Source: Fomitopsis serialis (taxonomy: Eukaryota; Basidiomycota; Agaricomycetes; Polyporales; Fomitopsidaceae). Taken from it: a stretch of 64,000 bases of DNA. Below the pieces are notes generated by a model, which saw nothing but the letters and a program-made list of their open reading frames with translations, searched no databases and was not told where the DNA came from. The DNA lies in assembly GCF_022376445.1 (NCBI RefSeq), contig NW_025955133.1:1-64000 (forward strand), written 5' to 3'. A program made the translations under genes and the position numbers. This document shows, in pieces, positions 45,691 through 57,728 of this stretch; the first letter of the stretch is position 1; each line of letters starts with the position of its first letter.

Positions 45691-46752
45691 TGTGCAAGAG
45701 GTTAGAGCTGGGAGCTGGAGGGCGCGGGAAGCAGAAACTGGAGAACTGGAATATGGCGTTCCCGGCTGGGCTATTTATCGCGGCGCGGTCATTTAGGATC
45801 GGTGGTGACGGGCTTACTGGTCGAGGTAATATTGGACCGTCGGTATGCGTTGTCCGGTTCTCGCGCATCGCCGTTTCGAGGTGGTGTTAAGGAGGGTCGA
45901 CAGCCGTAATCTACCTAGTCATCTTCGTTCCTGTTCACGCGGCTGTCAGCTGGGCGCTGCATGTGCGTACCAAGGGCGTCGTCTGAAATCGTAGCCGTAT
46001 TGACTGGGAGGTGAATGGTAAGTCGTGATCGTGTGCGTTTCGTGATGAGTAGGCTCGAAGCAATACTGCTAGAGTATGCTGCGACATCTTGGTGCCGTGG
46101 AGGTGAAGGCGGCGTGGTCTGCATCGCTTGTCATCGGTGTGTGCATGTCTTCAGCGCTGGTCGAGCGCAAGGCCATCAGGTCAGGGTGAGTTCGGGGACT
46201 TGTTGGAAAAGGTACGGACTGTTTAGGGTGATCTCTCTCGGTGGTAGTTAAACTCTGTTTTTGACACTTTCTGATGGTGTGCGGCGGTGGCGGTGTTCAC
46301 GGAATGCATGTTCACGCGCCGCGGAGGCGGGGATGCTGCTGAGTTGGTGCGGTCTTTGGCGACAGTGACCTTTACGCGGTTTGGCTGCGCAAAAGCGATG
46401 TTCATCGTTCCAGTGTTGGGCGGAGGCTGGTACATCGTGAGCGTGGGTTATAGTAGAAAAGAGAGGGATCATGCAGTTGACGGCGGGGCGCGCACGGTGC
46501 CCACGGCCTGGAGATTTTGACAGTATGACAGTAATGCTTACGTGCGTGCGGGCGGCGGTAGGACAGGGTCCTGGTCAGGGTCCATTGCGGTTCTTTGATC
46601 GCAGTTCACGGGTCGGCTTCGAGTGCGGGTGATGATCGAGGGAGTCAGTATGGGTGCCGGCGTTGGTTGCTTCACGTGCTGGTCCTATTTTTGGAGTAGA
46701 GGCCGAGCGTAGTCACGGTGACGTGAGCGGGGCCGCCCGAAGTGCTCCGCGT
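45691..46752. other. no supported gene; probable LINE 5' flank
   Basis: ORFs on both strands without motifs. This may be LINE 5' UTR or older repeat debris. Confidence 0.4.
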
Positions 46753-47312
46753 TTAGGGTCGTGGGATAGGCAGCACGTCATCATCGTCGTCGTCGAACTC
46801 GTAGGGGTTGGCGGGTCCCGTCAGTAGAGGGTCTCCTATTAAGGATCGGTGGGGGCAGGCGTAGCGGGGAGGTGACGATATAGGCGATTGTGAGTTTGAT
46901 GTTCTTCGATGCTGAGGTGGGTCCATGAGATCGGGACGCGTAGGCCGCAGTTTCCGGGCGCCCCTTCGATTGACCACGTGACCCAGTGTCGCTGGGTGAA
47001 GACGATGGTCACGAGGCGGCCTAGGCCAGATCGGAGGGTGCCGGCCGAGAGTCGCACGAGTTGGTCGCTCCGAATTCGTTCAGTTGGGCGTTCATCTGCT
47101 ATCCACGTTAGGAACGCGCCTTGCCTCTCTGGTCGTCCTCGCACTTCGATCGGGACTGCAGTTTCGGGATCGGAGGAGAAATGGAGAGCAGGGAGGGTTG
47201 GCGGAGGTGGTGGCGCAAGGACAGGTCTCCTGATGTTGGGGATCTGCTGCTGGGGCGGAGCGATGAGGTGGGCTGGGAGGCAGCTGGGATGGTAGTAGGG
47301 AGGGTTGGGCAT
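46753..47312 (-). pseudogene. unknown ORF pair joined by a frameshift
   Basis: A minus-strand frame from 47312 (MPNPPYYHPSCLPAHLIAPP; then VTIVFTQRHWVTWSIEGAPG) ends near 46839, and the neighbouring frame continues from about 46860 with LIGDPLLTGPANPYEFD, a six-Asp run and a stop near 46753. The Pro-rich start and the tryptophan-rich centre look like a real protein, but I do not recognise it. It may be a further LINE- or retroelement-derived ORF. Confidence 0.4.
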
Positions 47313-48399
47313 GGTTTGTCAAAATAGTTGGTGGTGCGTCTGGAACTCTCTGTTCAGCCAAGGGTTGGAGTTATTCTTATAGAGGAGCTGAGCGTTTATA
47401 TGGCAGCATAATGCCGTTATGCGTTAATTCGTACGATCATTTCGGAGTGAACGTGGGAGATGCAGGGAGCATAAGCGCGCAAGGGAGGGTGTAGGGTGAG
47501 GCGGCTTGGGTGTTGCCGGCCTCAAGATTATTGGGAAGAAAGGCATGAAGTACCTGGGATGGGTACATGGAATGGTTGAGGGCCTAGCGTATCTCAGATT
47601 GGGACTGAGAGCAGTCGCATTGGAGCCACCTGGGGCGTGAGAATGTTATGGATTAGTTGTTGGGCGTCTGGTGGCTGGATGCTGACGTAAACATCACTCA
47701 GCCACCGTGGCTGGCGTCTGGGTATGCCTCGTATGGGATGGGAAGAGAGAGAGAAAAAACCGGTAGCAAGGGCGTGCTGGGTAGTGTAGTAGAAGGGTTG
47801 GAACTAACGTTGTATGGGATGGGGATTGGAGCTTGGCAAAGCAGAGCTCGAGGAGACGAAGTCTCTCATGTGCCACACAGGGGTGGATTGGCAACCGTCG
47901 CAGCGGATGTCGTTGGGCGCAGAGTCCCGGCCGCTCTGCTTAACAGCGGAGTGCAGGCCTTATAGCGCATGTTCGTTTCATCCCTTGCGGGACTACTCAC
48001 CCCCCGGGACCACGAGGAGGTCTGCGCAGGGCATCGTCGACAACGACGACGCCCTCCCGGGGGAATCCCTTATTCTTAGGTTCTTCATTCCTCGAAGGAC
48101 GCTATCGCTGCTAGTGCAGTCATCTTCACAGCGATCGTGCACGTGGGACATGGAAGCAACTAGTAACAAAGCAGGGGTTATAGGTAATGTTTTGACAGAT
48201 GCAAGACGGCCACCGGCAGGTACCTGAGCTTCGCTTGCCGATGCTCCTGCTCCTGCGATATATATACGGTATTCAGCTCTGAATCTGAGATTTCAGCCGA
48301 GGCCACCTTCTGAGAATGATCTGATTCAGAGTCGCAGCCTCGCATGGAGTGTCAGGAATGATGCTGCAAGAGACATATTGGTTAATTACATATGCTGCT
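47313..48399. other. intergenic region, no gene seen
   Basis: Only short overlapping ORFs. A TATATATA run is present near 48259 without an associated gene. Confidence 0.5.
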
Positions 48400-51300
48400 T
48401 CACGTACTCATTACGTGTTCTACTCCAACCGCATGCGCGTGCTCGTCCCCGTCCTCGCCAGTACTACGACGATCGGTGGCCACCGTGGCTTTGCCAGCAA
48501 GCTTGCGCGGCTCAAGCTTGAAGCGCTGCTTCGCCTTCTCGGAGCGTTTCCTTAGACGCTCCTTGCAACGTATGCAAAGACTGCCATTGTGGTTGGCAGA
48601 TAGCGGTCGGTGACACTTCTGATTGCTACACATCTGCTGGACGACCCCTAGTTAGTGCTGCTGCGTAGCCCGCGTTCGTCTGGGACGCACCGCTTGGACT
48701 ACTGCATCGATATCATTTAGACCACTCGATTTGTTCGATACGTCAGCGGCGACCTCACTGTCGGCAGGTGGGACCGCCGGAGGCACCAGCGGAGAAGTTG
48801 GCTGATCAACCGAGCTGCTAGTACTCGGCGCCGGCTGCTTGCCCGCAAAGAACATGCCCTCGCCCTCCAGAGGGCGCTTGCGCCGCAAGGCCGATGGTAT
48901 AGACGATGCTCGATTGTGCGGCTCGCCGGTCTTCGCGGAGAACGTCGCATAGTGCGGCGCGGGCGGGCCTCCATTCGATGTGGCGCCCTGTTGCCGTACG
49001 TTCTGTGACTCTGCTGCATAGTCTGTGCGAGAGACGAAATCCGCGGAGACGGAATACGTTCCTTGCACTGGGGGTGGCGGCGAGACATTCGTAGGATATG
49101 GTGGAGGTCCGTACGGTGGTTGGGCGTACGGTGGCAGGGGCGGATATGCGTAAGGCTGTGAGTAGGGTGCGTACGGCGGCTGATATCCATAGGGCGGCGG
49201 AGGATACTGGTAATGCGGACCATAATGGCTATACGGGTACGGGGGTTGACCGCCGTATGGTTGCATGCCGTACGGGGGCACATAGTATGGAGGGTACGGA
49301 GCGGCAGGCGGAGGTGCATCGATAGGATATGGTGGGAGCGGATGCACTTCATGTATGGCTGGAGGTGCAGGTTGAATTGGCGGTGGAAGCACCGGGGCAG
49401 AAGGCGCAGAAGCCAGAACGCCAGCGGTACTAGTCGATGCCTCAGCGTTGATTTGCACAGGAGCATTGGACGTGCTAGCTGTACTGTTCTGGACCTTCCG
49501 CTTCTTCCGGGGAGCCGCAGCGGTGCTCTCAGCCTGTGCAGATTTTGAAGCTATCTCCTCAGCTGAGACGATCTGAAAAGGGCGCGTGGATGCAACAGCC
49601 GCTGGAAGAGGGCTCGCAGCGGGAGGCACGACCTCTGTAGGCAGCACATCGGCGAGCGGCAGAGGGTCCGCGGATAACTCTGATGGCGGAGCTTGTTGGA
49701 CGATTGACGGAGGTGGGGACTTCGTAACCAGATGGAATCATGACAGTGAGAGACCACTCTATCCCGTTCATCTCAGAACATACCTTAGGTGGCAGCAACG
49801 GCGCCATGAACACCAATCCTGCGGCCTGCGATTCGCCCGGTGACAAGTCTACATCACTTGCTTGTTGCTCCACCTCGGATGCAGCACCAGTTCCACCGGA
49901 TTCAGGCTGGACAGCGACTGGTTCAGCCACCTTCTTCTTTTTCTTCTTCTTCTTGGGCTTCTTCGGTGGGTCGCCGCCTGTCCCGCCGATCGTCTGCCCA
50001 TCGCCTCCAACTGGCTCTTGACCGGCTCCATCAGCTGAAGATTCCCCAGCATCCTTCGACTTCCGGGGCGCCCGCGGCGGCGGAGTGGTGATCACCCCGC
50101 TATCTCTCAGAGCCTTTTCCCGGCGATGCGCCCGGTCCCTCGCCCGACAGACATCACACATCCGCCATGGGTTCGTCGGCGCCAGTAGATTGAAACAAGC
50201 TTTGATAGAGCAAACATGGTTCGTCCGTCGCATTCCTCGCGCAGCAGGCGGGAAGCCAGTCCCGGGTGTGCCCTCATTATCATACGAAGCGCCAGGCTCC
50301 TCGTCTAGTTCCGACCCGCCATCGAGCACAGGCTCTGGCGACGCTTCGTTTTCGTTGTGACCGACGGAGACCATCCAGTGATTGAAGGCGGCGGCCTTAA
50401 CCTCTTTATCACGCACGCGCTTGAGCTTGCTGTGATGCCTGTTCTGCAGACGGTGCCGATCGCACCGGAGATACTGGTAGTCACTGGGTAGTATCTCGCG
50501 GCAATGCGAAACGGTGCACATCCGGGCAGGGCGGGGCGCACTCGGACCCGCGTCGTCATCGATATCTGCGCCCTGGGGCGTCTGCATGCGGGTCGTCCCG
50601 TCAGCTTGCCATTCGTGCCATTCAGACTCGGTCAGATCCGGCAGCGGCTGTGTAGACAGAAATGAGCACACGGACGCCAGATCATGTGTGGAAGGGTGCG
50701 ACTGACAGGTAGCCCGACCTGGGCTCTGTGTTGGTCCTCATCGTCGCGCACTTGTTGCAGTTCAGCGACGGCTATCCGCTTCTCGTGCTTCCATTTGGCG
50801 CGTTTGGTGATCCCGTAGTTGCGGTAGCGGTCCCTGCATGGCTCGCACATCTTGAAGAATGAGCTGCCAGCCACGAGGGCCTTGCAGCCTTTGATTGAAC
50901 AGAGTCGAGGAGGAGTCGACTCATCCTGCCCATCAGATGGATGATCGAATATCGCGGTACTCAACGTCGCTAGGGGGATCTGCATGCCAGTCTGAAGGTT
51001 CATCGGAGACAGATGATGTGAGAAGGGAGCAGAGCTTGGGGACCCATCCGATAGGGATGGAGAGCCTTGCTGTCGAACGTTGGTCGGGGCCCGCATGGGT
51101 GGATCGGATGAACCAGGGAGTGTGAGCGCGCCAGCAAGCGCAGACTCCTGCGAAAACAATGCCGGGTCAATGGCGGTGTGGTCCCAAGATTCGGGAGGAA
51201 AGCGGTAGGGCTCGGTAGCCTGGACACGAGAATGCGTTTAGAGATCGCGGAATAGGGTACACGGTATCGCTCACGTCGGTGCGCTTTTCAGCCTCCTCTG

Positions 51301-51700
51301 AGTGTGCTGTTTGCGGAGCGTCTCGTCCATCCTCTTCGCCGTCGTCCGCGTCGTCCGGAGGCATCCATACGACAGGCTGTGCGCCCTGCGAGCCCAAGGC
51401 GGCCTTCTCCATCTTGCGTTTCGCGCGTTTCGTCATGGCGTAGATGCGATGGCGACCCCGACAGGCTTCGCACATCTTGTGCAAGTAATCTGACAAGAGA
51501 ATGACCGTGCATCCCTTCACGGTACAATACCGTGGCGGGCCGACTGGGTGCGACAGTGCGCTGCCATGCGAAGCGACATCGGTTTCGTCCTTGGATTGCA
51601 CGACATTGTCAGAGACGGTGTGGTGAACGCTTGAAAAGAAGTCAGTCTGCTCGCGATAGTAGGACGCGCTCATATGGCCAGACGACTGACCCGACGCCAT
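48400..51700 (-). CDS. protein with five C-X4-C-X12-C-X2-[C/H] modules
   Basis: Unknown family. The protein has 1018 residues in five exons: 51275-51700, 50719-51219, 49784-50647, 48691-49719, 48400-48636 (3057 nt, all phase 0). Five modules share exact spacing, beginning at residues 59 (YCTVKGC...KMCEACRGRHR), 249 (LCSIKGC...KMCEPCRDRYR), 353 (MCTVSHC...LRCDRHRLQNR, last ligand His), 455 (VCSIKAC...RMCDVCRARDR) and 943 (MCSNQKC...SLCIRCKERLR). Each is followed by a basic helix such as TKRAKRKMEK. Eight lysines near 550, and PRKKRKV near 667, resemble nuclear localisation signals. Residues 700-830 are Pro/Tyr rich (PPYGMQPYGGQPPY). A zinc-binding nuclear, perhaps nucleic-acid-binding, protein is my inference. 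The last intron has a CTAAC branch site 15 bases before its AG, so the fifth module is in the gene. Confidence 0.8.
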
Positions 51701-51959
51701 GGCCTTCCACTCGCACCGAGTCGACGACTGTGAAGAGCACTTCCTGGCGGAGTCGGAAAACTGCGAGCCTTCCAGCGTCTCCGCTCAATCCCAGACTCGC
51801 AGTTGCATGCGCAGGGGATTACATAAGCTCATCTGGGACCGCGCTTCCTAAACAAGAGTCTGTAAAGAGACTCAGAGAGAGAAGGAGAAAATGGGTGTTC
51901 CTCGGCGAGATGGAGGTTGAGATCAAGGTGGGAATCCGGGTGGTTAGGAGGGATTGCGT

Positions 51960-51967
51960 CTTATATA
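51960..51967 (-). promoter_or_regulatory. TATA box upstream of the five-module gene
   Basis: TATATAAG on the minus strand, about 260 bases upstream of the ATG at 51700. Confidence 0.5.
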
Positions 51968-52518
51968 GCCATCCCAATTCACGACTGCTCTGAGTGCTTT
52001 AGATTGACACATGTCGACTCAAGATTGAGAGGAGTTGAACTATTATGTAATACCTGTTCGAGCCACAATGCTACCTAAAGAGGAAGGAGACGCTAACCGA
52101 ACTGCCTGGGGCACTTTTTGCAAGTGCAAGTGACGAAGAAGTTAAGTTTAACATGTTACAGAGGGTTCTGTAGTATGTCCTGATCATACAATAGCCGTAT
52201 ACACCCCATTACAAAGAAGCCGAGATTGTTTACACGCTGCGTGAACATTAAGTACCGGTACCGCTTAAGTATGGCAATTCAAACGTTGCTACCACTGAGG
52301 AATCTCGGGCTCCATCTTGGTGTTCATAATAGTGTAGATAAATGCCAATACTTTCAATACAGCGCTGATAGCGATGGACAAAGCCCCGAGCTAAACTCCA
52401 GCTCATACGTACAGTATCAGAAGACATACAAATCCGAGTTCAGATCAAGACATGCGCGCCACAGCAAGTGACGCCCGCCGGGCATCCAACCACCATCACA
52501 CCTTTACTTCTTGCCTCT
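51968..52518. other. intergenic region between divergent genes
   Basis: No coding signal; holds the 5' flanks of both neighbours. Confidence 0.5.
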
Positions 52519-53319
52519 ATGTCTACGAACCATAATCACGCTGTCGACACTAATGACCTCTCGAAAACGACGGCGGCAAGGCCGTCTGTCCCTCGGACAA
52601 AGGGCTACTTCGCGTTCCCGCCTACCGTAACTCCGGATGGACGCGTCGTCTTCACCTTCACGGTCAACGAGGACCCACAAACAGCGCATGAGCGCGAAGA
52701 ACGAGCTGCGCGCGCAGTCGAGGCTGAGCGGCAGGAGCGTCTGAAGGAAGAGGCCTGGCAGGAAAAGCTCCGGCGGGATGCCCAACAACGCGAAAAGCGT
52801 CGGGCGCAGGAACGCGCCGAGGCCCTCATCGGCGAGATGGACTGGGTGCGCAGCGGCGGTTCTCTGCGTGACGCGAATGGGCGCCTCGACAAGGTGCGCA
52901 CGGAGCAACTACGCGAGGAGGTCCGAATCTTGGACGAAGACACACGACTTACGAAGTTGTGGGACAGCTACGAGACGCGATGGCGCGCCCTCCTCGCGAC
53001 CACCGACCCCGTTACGTTCACGCATATCCCTTGGCCTCTGCCTGTTTTCCCCAAGGCCGTGGACGAGCTGGCTCCCGCCGCGATAGAGGAATTTCTGCTC
53101 GGACCATTGTGAGTGAGGAAGAACACAGTTACGAAGCGCGAGCGCATCCGCGCGTCTTTGCTGCGATGGCACCCCGACAAGATTTCCAATTTGTTGTCGA
53201 GGGTCATTGACGAGGATCAGGCGGTAGTGCGCGAAGGTGTCCATGTGGTCTTTCGCTGTCTGAAGGCTATGCAAGACTCGGATAGGCGGAATCCTGACAT
53301 GACAGTCAGTTCGGCGTAG
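52519..53319 (+). pseudogene. NFKBIL1-like coiled-coil protein interrupted by TGA
   Basis: One frame runs from ATG 52519 to 53319 with a single in-frame TGA at 53110-53112. The N-terminal part (198 residues to that stop) has a charged coiled coil (EREERAARAVEAERQERLKE, EKLRRDAQQREKRRAQERAE) and WDSYETRWRALL, ending AIEEFLLGPL. After the TGA the same frame continues VRKNTVTKRERIRASLLRWH and PDKISNLL, then VVREGVHVVFRCLKAMQ. RERxRxxLLRWHPDK followed by a short helix is the C-terminal signature of NFKBIL1-type proteins and resembles the HPD of J domains. The codon before the break and the family pattern suggest an Arg or other sense codon was lost. No intron of plausible size removes the stop. 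It is either a pseudogene, a truncated allele or a readthrough case. Confidence 0.7.
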
Positions 53320-53644
53320 ACGGCGATGATCAGTTTCGTGCGGCCCCGGTCATTGAAATCAGGTTGTGGTTGTCGGACGGTCTATCTGTGTCATACGTAC
53401 TCGGACGGACGAAAGATTGTGTAGCAGTATGGCCCTCGATTGACAGTCGCCATGAGAGTTGTATCATAATACTATTGTTCACCCCAACTGTCAATGTGTA
53501 CATAGGGTATCCTCGCCTTGTACCAACCTTGTACTGTACAGATTTTTGTAGCGCGTGCATAGCTCCCTGATACCACAATTCGAAATAAGCCCCCTAGATC
53601 ATTTCCACTGGTACAGAACACGGACACCCATATACACAGGTGCG
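53320..53644. other. intergenic region between convergent genes
   Basis: No gene seen. Confidence 0.5.
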
Positions 53645-54952
53645 TTAGACCCAGCCTTCAAGTTGCCAATCGCGCCTCGCAGCGCAGTGGTCGCGCTGAT
53701 GGCGAGTGAGCGAATCCGCGCGCCCGATCATGCACCGACAGTCCTCGCATCTCCTCTGCGTACTCTTGAGGTGCACGGACGCGACGTGTTTCGCAAAGCT
53801 GCTCAGGTCCAGCGCGCGCCCGCACCGTTCGGCACCGTCGATCTCCCACTTGCAGTGTCCTCGCGCGCCACTCGCGCAGTCAGCGCGGGTGATGTCGTGG
53901 TAATCGTACAGGTGACGCTTCACCCCGGACGGGCTGGAGTCGTCCAGCAGGATGTTGCATCCCTCCCACCGGCAGATGGGTGGAATCCGGAGTTCCGAGC
54001 CAGCGGGAGGCGGCGTTGGTGGCTCTGAGGCGACATGGTTGTTTTGAACCGCGGAATAGTAGTGGTAGTATGGCACACCGACATTTGGGTGGGTGATCGA
54101 TGTCTCCTCGAAGTTGCGACAGGTGGCACAGTAGCACCAAGTAGTCGAGCTGCCCCAAGGAGTTTGGTGGTCCATAGGCGCTCCAGCTAAGATGGCCATG
54201 CGGCCGTCAACATTGGTGGCACCAGTGTCCCAACTTGTTGACCCGTGTGGAAATTGATCATACATGACGCCGGCTTCTTCGTATGCGGGTCCTGCTACGC
54301 ATAGCAGGCTATCTGACGACAACGTCATGTTCAGAGAGGGAGCGTGATGCTCATGATATCTGAATAGCGCGTGATGAGTTTAGGCCGAACTGTAGTAGGT
54401 CACGGAGTGTTACCTGAGCTCTGTGTAATTCCATTCGAGATCGTCTACTTGAGTTGTGGAGCACTGGTCGCTAAAAATGACAAGAGTCAACCACAGAGCT
54501 CTACTCGAGTATAAGGTGACATGAGCCAGCGAAATGTATGGACTTACTGTCCGTAGAATGAGTCATCGTATGCCGTGATCTCTCTGTATTGCGTTAAGTT
54601 ATGACTATGCGGGACAGGTTAGATGGGTACGTCGCCGAAAACCTTTGGACAAGACTTACGAGTCTGTCGCCGGCAGATATGCCGCAACGGGCGCCAGTGG
54701 CGCAGTTGGTGGGCTTCTGAAGACAAAGGCAGAAACCACTTAGACTTAGACCACGTCCAGATATATGTTGACCCGCGCTTACCCTGGCAAGTAGGGACTC
54801 ATGCATGGAACTTGCGGTGCACTGTATGACACAGGGTGTCTCATTTCTCCGTACTCGGTAGCCACAAAGCGACGGGCTGTCGCATCGATAGGATCAGACG
54901 TGAAAGGACGGGAGGTGTCCGCACTTCGACCGTCTCGGTCCCGAGTGTCCAT
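53645..54952 (-). CDS. C2H2/C2HC triple zinc-finger protein 1
   Basis: Member of a local zinc-finger family, probably nuclear. The protein has 351 residues in five exons: 54783-54952, 54660-54716, 54548-54604, 54414-54470, 53645-54359 (1056 nt in phase). Exons 2, 3 and 4 are each exactly 57 bases and share phase. The first 240 residues are Pro/Ser/Tyr rich without a known domain. Fingers from residue 243: CRWEGC with GVKRHLYDYH (C-x4-C-x14-H-x4-H); CKWEIDGAERC with FAKHVASVH; CEDC with GRADSLTRHQRDHC, in which the last ligand is Cys. Such fingers usually bind DNA, but no target is known. The start at 54952 is supported by a TATA box at 55058-55067. Confidence 0.82.
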
Positions 54953-55057
54953 GAGGAATGGCGGTGGGTTGATTATGCCGCAGAGTGGACTGGTGAATGG
55001 AATGCGAACTTCTTCGCGTTTTGGCGCTGCGTGAATAGGCTGCTCGGGGAGGGCCAA

Positions 55058-55067
55058 CATATATAAG
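55058..55067 (-). promoter_or_regulatory. TATA box of zinc-finger gene 1
   Basis: CTTATATAT on the minus strand, roughly 110 bases upstream of the ATG at 54952. Confidence 0.55.
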
Positions 55068-55273
55068 TAGGACCCGAAGACGCTCGCCTGCTTGGATCAA
55101 GTTGTATATGCTTTCGAATGCTGCTTTTCGACAGCAGACTTTCCAGTGTAGGCGTCCTGTGCATTGTATCCGCATCTTCCTTTGTGGTGGGCGTTTGTGT
55201 GCAGTGCACCTATCGTGAGCGTATCGCCGACATCCTCATCCGATGCATCTCAGGTCGGCGGCTTCGTCCTACC

Positions 55274-55324
55274 GTCCCTGACAGTGAGTCGTCCCTGACA
55301 GTGAGTCGTCCCTGACAGTGAGTG
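55274..55324. repeat. 17-bp tandem repeat, three copies
   Basis: Three nearly perfect units of GTCCCTGACAGTGAGTC in a row. Confidence 0.9.
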
Positions 55325-57728
55325 ATCTATCCGGTAGAAATGCGTCCCTCACCTCGGTCGCACTATCACTGAGCGAGACGCACCGAGTTGACTGCATTAT
55401 GACAGCTGGGGGTGGCTGCGACAGTTCTACTTGGAGCAGGTCTGGATCTCGTCGTCGAAGAATAGGAAATCCGCCTTGGAGTAAGACTGTGTATTTCAAC
55501 GGCTACCTGACGATCTTTTGGTGCGAATCAGTGTAAAATGCAAATGACCACACGAGCGAAAATAGACAGGGGCGCACGCAGACTGGCAGAGGTACGATGG
55601 AACAAGGGATGCGACAGGTACGACGAAGTAGAGTGGCGACTCCCTCCACTGGCACAAGAAAAAGATGTACGAACAGAACCGCACTGTCAACACCTCATGC
55701 GACAGCTACGCTTCTTCGGCGCTCAGCTAGCATTGTGCTTATGCGCATCGAAAGAATTGCGCCAATGACCTAGCTGCTGCTGTGGTTATGTTCCGCCCAA
55801 AATCGGGACAAAGCCTACCGTTCGCCTTCCTGGCGCGGTCATCAAGAGAGCTGGTCGGCTGGTATAAACATATTGGTGTTTGCCCATCCAACCTTACCCA
55901 TGGATGGATATGGAGGCAGAAACGTTGAGACCGAGTCGCAGCAGCCTGATACTGCATAATGATAACGGCTTGAGGCTTAGCAAGATAGCAACACGACAGA
56001 TCGATGCTTGACCACGCTAGCACATTGCCCCACAGCTCCCAAAACACTCGCGATTGCATTAATTCTCAGCAGTGAATATAAGGAATGAGATCACTTACTA
56101 GAGAGTATGTCGATGACCAATATAATTCGGTTCCCGTACAGCGCTCAAGAACCGCACGACGTGATTTGATTGGTATGTAGCTGTGGCACTTCTTCGATGA
56201 ATAGTGCATTGACTCTGCCATATCCAGTCGCAGGGTTCAGTATGTGGAGAAAAATGAAAGTAACGGGCAAAACACTGTACCCGTCATTCCAACCATGTTC
56301 TCTGTCCCCTGTATCGAGCTAGGATTATCTACTAAAGTAGAAGGATCACATTGACTGTAGGGGTAAGGAAGCATCCGTATGAGTGAGCAGCGTCAGTCTG
56401 CACGACGCGATTCGCCGGCTCGTCGTTGCGCCAATCTGCTGCGGCGTCGATGACTGTCAAGGCCGGCAGTCTACCTTGACAGAAGATCTAGACACAGTAT
56501 TGACGACGTTCAGAGACATGGCGAATCAACTTGCCTGTGCATTGGCTGCGCTCTGATTGTATGACTTTAGGGATGTGATGATCAGCGTTAAACCGAGGAC
56601 AACGCTTTGTGGGTTACTTACCCGAGAACCTAGGCTGTGTCGTCCTAAGCCTCACGCCTCACTCTGGACTCACTCCTCGAGAAAATACAACTATCGCTGG
56701 CCTGAACGGAGCACAGTTACCAGTCGGCGCGGCCGTATGCTTGTTTCATTGTTCAGAGTGAACTTGGCTAGTAGTTTATCTGCAGATCGTTGTGGTGGCG
56801 CCGGATACAGATGATGGATTGACGAGACAACACTTACTACTAGTAGGGGAGCTCAAAATTAGAGTAAGCCTGCCTGTAAGCTCGTATCACAGCCTGTGAT
56901 ACGAGCTTACGCCGCAGCTTACGAGGCGGCTTTAAAGTGTGTAAGTGGTCCTCCAGCCTTGGAGTAAGTACCTAGCTCTTGATCAACAATTCTGATGTCA
57001 CCCTGCCGTGGCCTGCAGCCTGGGAACCTAGAAGCGATGCCGCTCTTGAACGAAAGGTGCGTCCTGGGCTTGAAACAGACAGTAATCACTTCACAAGCGT
57101 TTTATGTTTGACTGCGACAAGACCGGATCATCACAAACAGAGTCCGGAAGTATGTCGTCGATACGATGTTGTCGGGGTGGTCGTTTGATGGGTGAAGATG
57201 AGCAAGACGCCACGTCTGAAGGTTGTATACATGGAAAGAACATTCAGGCCTGTATAAGATTACACTCATCATTTGAGAGAAGAAAAGAATGCTTGAACGC
57301 TGCTCGAGTCGGTTGAGGCTGAAGTGGAGGTGGTTGACAAATGGCCCTCGTAGGTCATGCATCATGATGTGATCTTGCGCGCGGGTCCTCGACCGCATCA
57401 CATCTATCGACCTTCGGGTTGCTGACTTAGAGGACGACCAACAGCTCAGATGCAAGAATGAGCAGCAAAATCATGATAAGTAGGCAGATGAGAACGACAG
57501 CAAACGACGAACGTTAGCAGTACTCAGGCGCTTATCTAGATTCGGCAATAGCCGGTCTCCCCGCAAAACCTCCCAATCTGGGTCCCAGTCGGCCTATACT
57601 ATGTAGCTAGTCCCTGCTGCTGCCACGACAGGATGATGCAGGATTGTTTGAGCAACGCTGGCCTCCCCATCTACTTGCCCAAGATACTGTCGAAGGAATC
57701 GCACGAGCTCGCCAAATCTTCTCAGATA
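55325..57728. other. intergenic region, no gene seen
   Basis: ORFs are short and motif-free. Contains the palindrome at 56876-56910. Confidence 0.5.
56876..56910. repeat. perfect 35-bp palindrome
   Basis: GTAAGCTCGTATCACAG, one central base, then CTGTGATACGAGCTTAC: 17-bp arms without mismatch. A partial third copy (AGCTTACG) follows at about 56917. Confidence 0.95.
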
